Positions 63,500 to 64,000 of a stretch of DNA of 64,000 nucleotides are shown here, piece after piece. The stretch's first letter is position 1. Each line of letters starts with the position of its first letter. The notes under the pieces are model-generated. The model had not been told where the DNA came from. It worked only from the letters and a program-made list of their open reading frames with translations, and ran no database searches. The stretch spans positions 2,728,001 through 2,792,000 of the forward strand of contig NZ_CP118157.1 in assembly GCF_032878875.1 (NCBI RefSeq), in the 5' to 3' direction. The DNA is from Microbacterium sp. AB (GTDB taxonomy: Bacteria > Actinomycetota > Actinomycetes > Actinomycetales > Microbacteriaceae). A program made the position numbers and the translations under genes.

Positions 63500-64000
63500 A
63501 TGCGCGACGCTCTGACGAATCCCTTCCAACCAGGGTCCGACACCGTCCCCGAGATCTGGGCAGGGCGCACCGCCCAGCTCAGCGACTGGCGCGACGTCCT
63601 CAGGCCTCGCCTGGTCGCCGGCCTGTTCGAGCGCGGCCGGACGCTCGTCGGCGAAGCCGGCCTCGGCAAGTCCGCCCTCGTACGCCGCATCGCCCATGAG
63701 GCGGAGCTGGCCGGAGACTGGACGACCGCGCAGATCCGCGTGGCGCTGGGCACGGATGCGCTGAAGAGGATCGCCTCGGAGGTCCTCAAGCTCGCAGACA
63801 GGGCGGGGCTGCCCGCGGCGCGAGAGGGACGGATCGCCGAGCTCCTACGCCGCGTGCAATCCGTCGCCGTCAGCGGCTTCTCACTCGCCCTGAGCGAAGA
63901 GGGCGGCCAGGAGTCGTACACGGCACTGACCGACTTGCTCGTCGAGGTGGGTCGGGCGGCGATATGCCAAGACCAGATCGTGCTGATCCACCTCGATGAG
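63500..64000 (+). CDS. AAA/STAND-type ATPase, N-terminal part (runs off the window)
   Basis: The frame is open from the ATG at 63500 to the window end (167 residues). It begins MRDALTNPFQPGSDTVPEIWAGR, then the Walker A motif GEAGLGKS (residues 51-58), and reaches IVLIHLDE, a Walker B strand, at the last residues. Proteins with this NPF-PG-AGR start are AAA ATPases, often with a C-terminal DNA-binding wing. Some codons here (CTA, ATA, AGG) are rare in the rest of the window, hinting at acquisition. The twin operator suggests self-regulation. Its role, for example defence, replication or regulation, cannot be read from this fragment. Confidence 0.8.
   Translation, partial: MRDALTNPFQPGSDTVPEIWAGRTAQLSDWRDVLRPRLVAGLFERGRTLVGEAGLGKSALVRRIAHEAELAGDWTTAQIRVALGTDALKRIASEVLKLADRAGLPAAREGRIAELLRRVQSVAVSGFSLALSEEGGQESYTALTDLLVEVGRAAICQDQIVLIHLDE

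Overview
The window is about 70% GC. It carries an S10-spc-alpha ribosomal cluster without rpsN or rpsD, a luxS-mtnN pair, an opcA gene, many GTG/TTG starts and many apparent leaderless promoters (a TANNNT -10 box 6-7 bases before the start codon). This points to a high-GC Gram-positive actinomycete of the Microbacteriaceae, most likely Microbacterium or a close relative. The genus is an inference from protein style and gene order; no search was run.

Layout. 2-175: tail of a sensor kinase. 215-3114 (minus): lipoprotein, truA, mtnN, luxS. 3376-19682 (minus): rpsJ to rplO, then secY-adk-map and a DsbA-like protein, then infA-rpmJ-rpsM-rpsK, then rpoA-rplQ, with hairpins marking unit boundaries. 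20094-24846: a secreted lysozyme-fold peptidoglycan hydrolase with a structured leader, then a probable D-amino-acid module (N-acyl-D-amino-acid deacylase, D-serine-dehydratase-like PLP enzyme, divergent ridA). 24972-25190: Rv0909/MT0933-type small protein. 25309-43055: surface or exopolysaccharide locus with a polyprenyl glycosylphosphotransferase, a DUF4012 protein, two tandem anchored clan-A glycosidases, several glycosyltransferases, a flippase, an O-antigen polymerase/ligase-like protein and an acyltransferase. A nuclease-fold gene surrounded by short repeats interrupts it. 43294-47322: zwf-opcA-gnd. 47399-52553 (minus): betT-betB-betA. 52871-59354: alpha-galactosidase divergent from a sugar ABC transporter (binding protein plus two permeases, no ATPase) and a LacI regulator. 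59522-63370: a glycosyltransferase, AarF/UbiB kinase, its PadR regulator and a small membrane protein. 63500 to the end: start of an AAA ATPase gene behind two near-identical palindromes.

How the parts work together. LuxS and MtnN form the two-step S-adenosylhomocysteine detoxification route that releases AI-2. The deacylase, dehydratase and RidA would take N-acyl-D-amino acids to free D-amino acids, then to keto acids, with RidA clearing reactive enamines. The raffinose-type locus would import alpha-galactosides and cleave them in the cytoplasm, probably energised by a shared ATPase encoded elsewhere. zwf-opcA-gnd is the oxidative pentose phosphate branch. betTBA converts imported choline to glycine betaine for osmoprotection. 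The polysaccharide genes fit a Wzx/Wzy-like route in which a lipid-linked repeat unit is made, flipped, polymerised and trimmed.

Most unusual signals: the twin TGATAA-NN-TTATCA operators that overlap both promoter boxes of the terminal AAA ATPase gene; the large set of leaderless promoters; the single perfect palindrome containing both -35 boxes of the divergent alpha-galactoside operons; the leader hairpin and GTAAC direct repeat ahead of the peptidoglycan hydrolase; the repeat family around the nuclease-fold gene; and strong hairpins exactly where rpsN and rpsD are missing.
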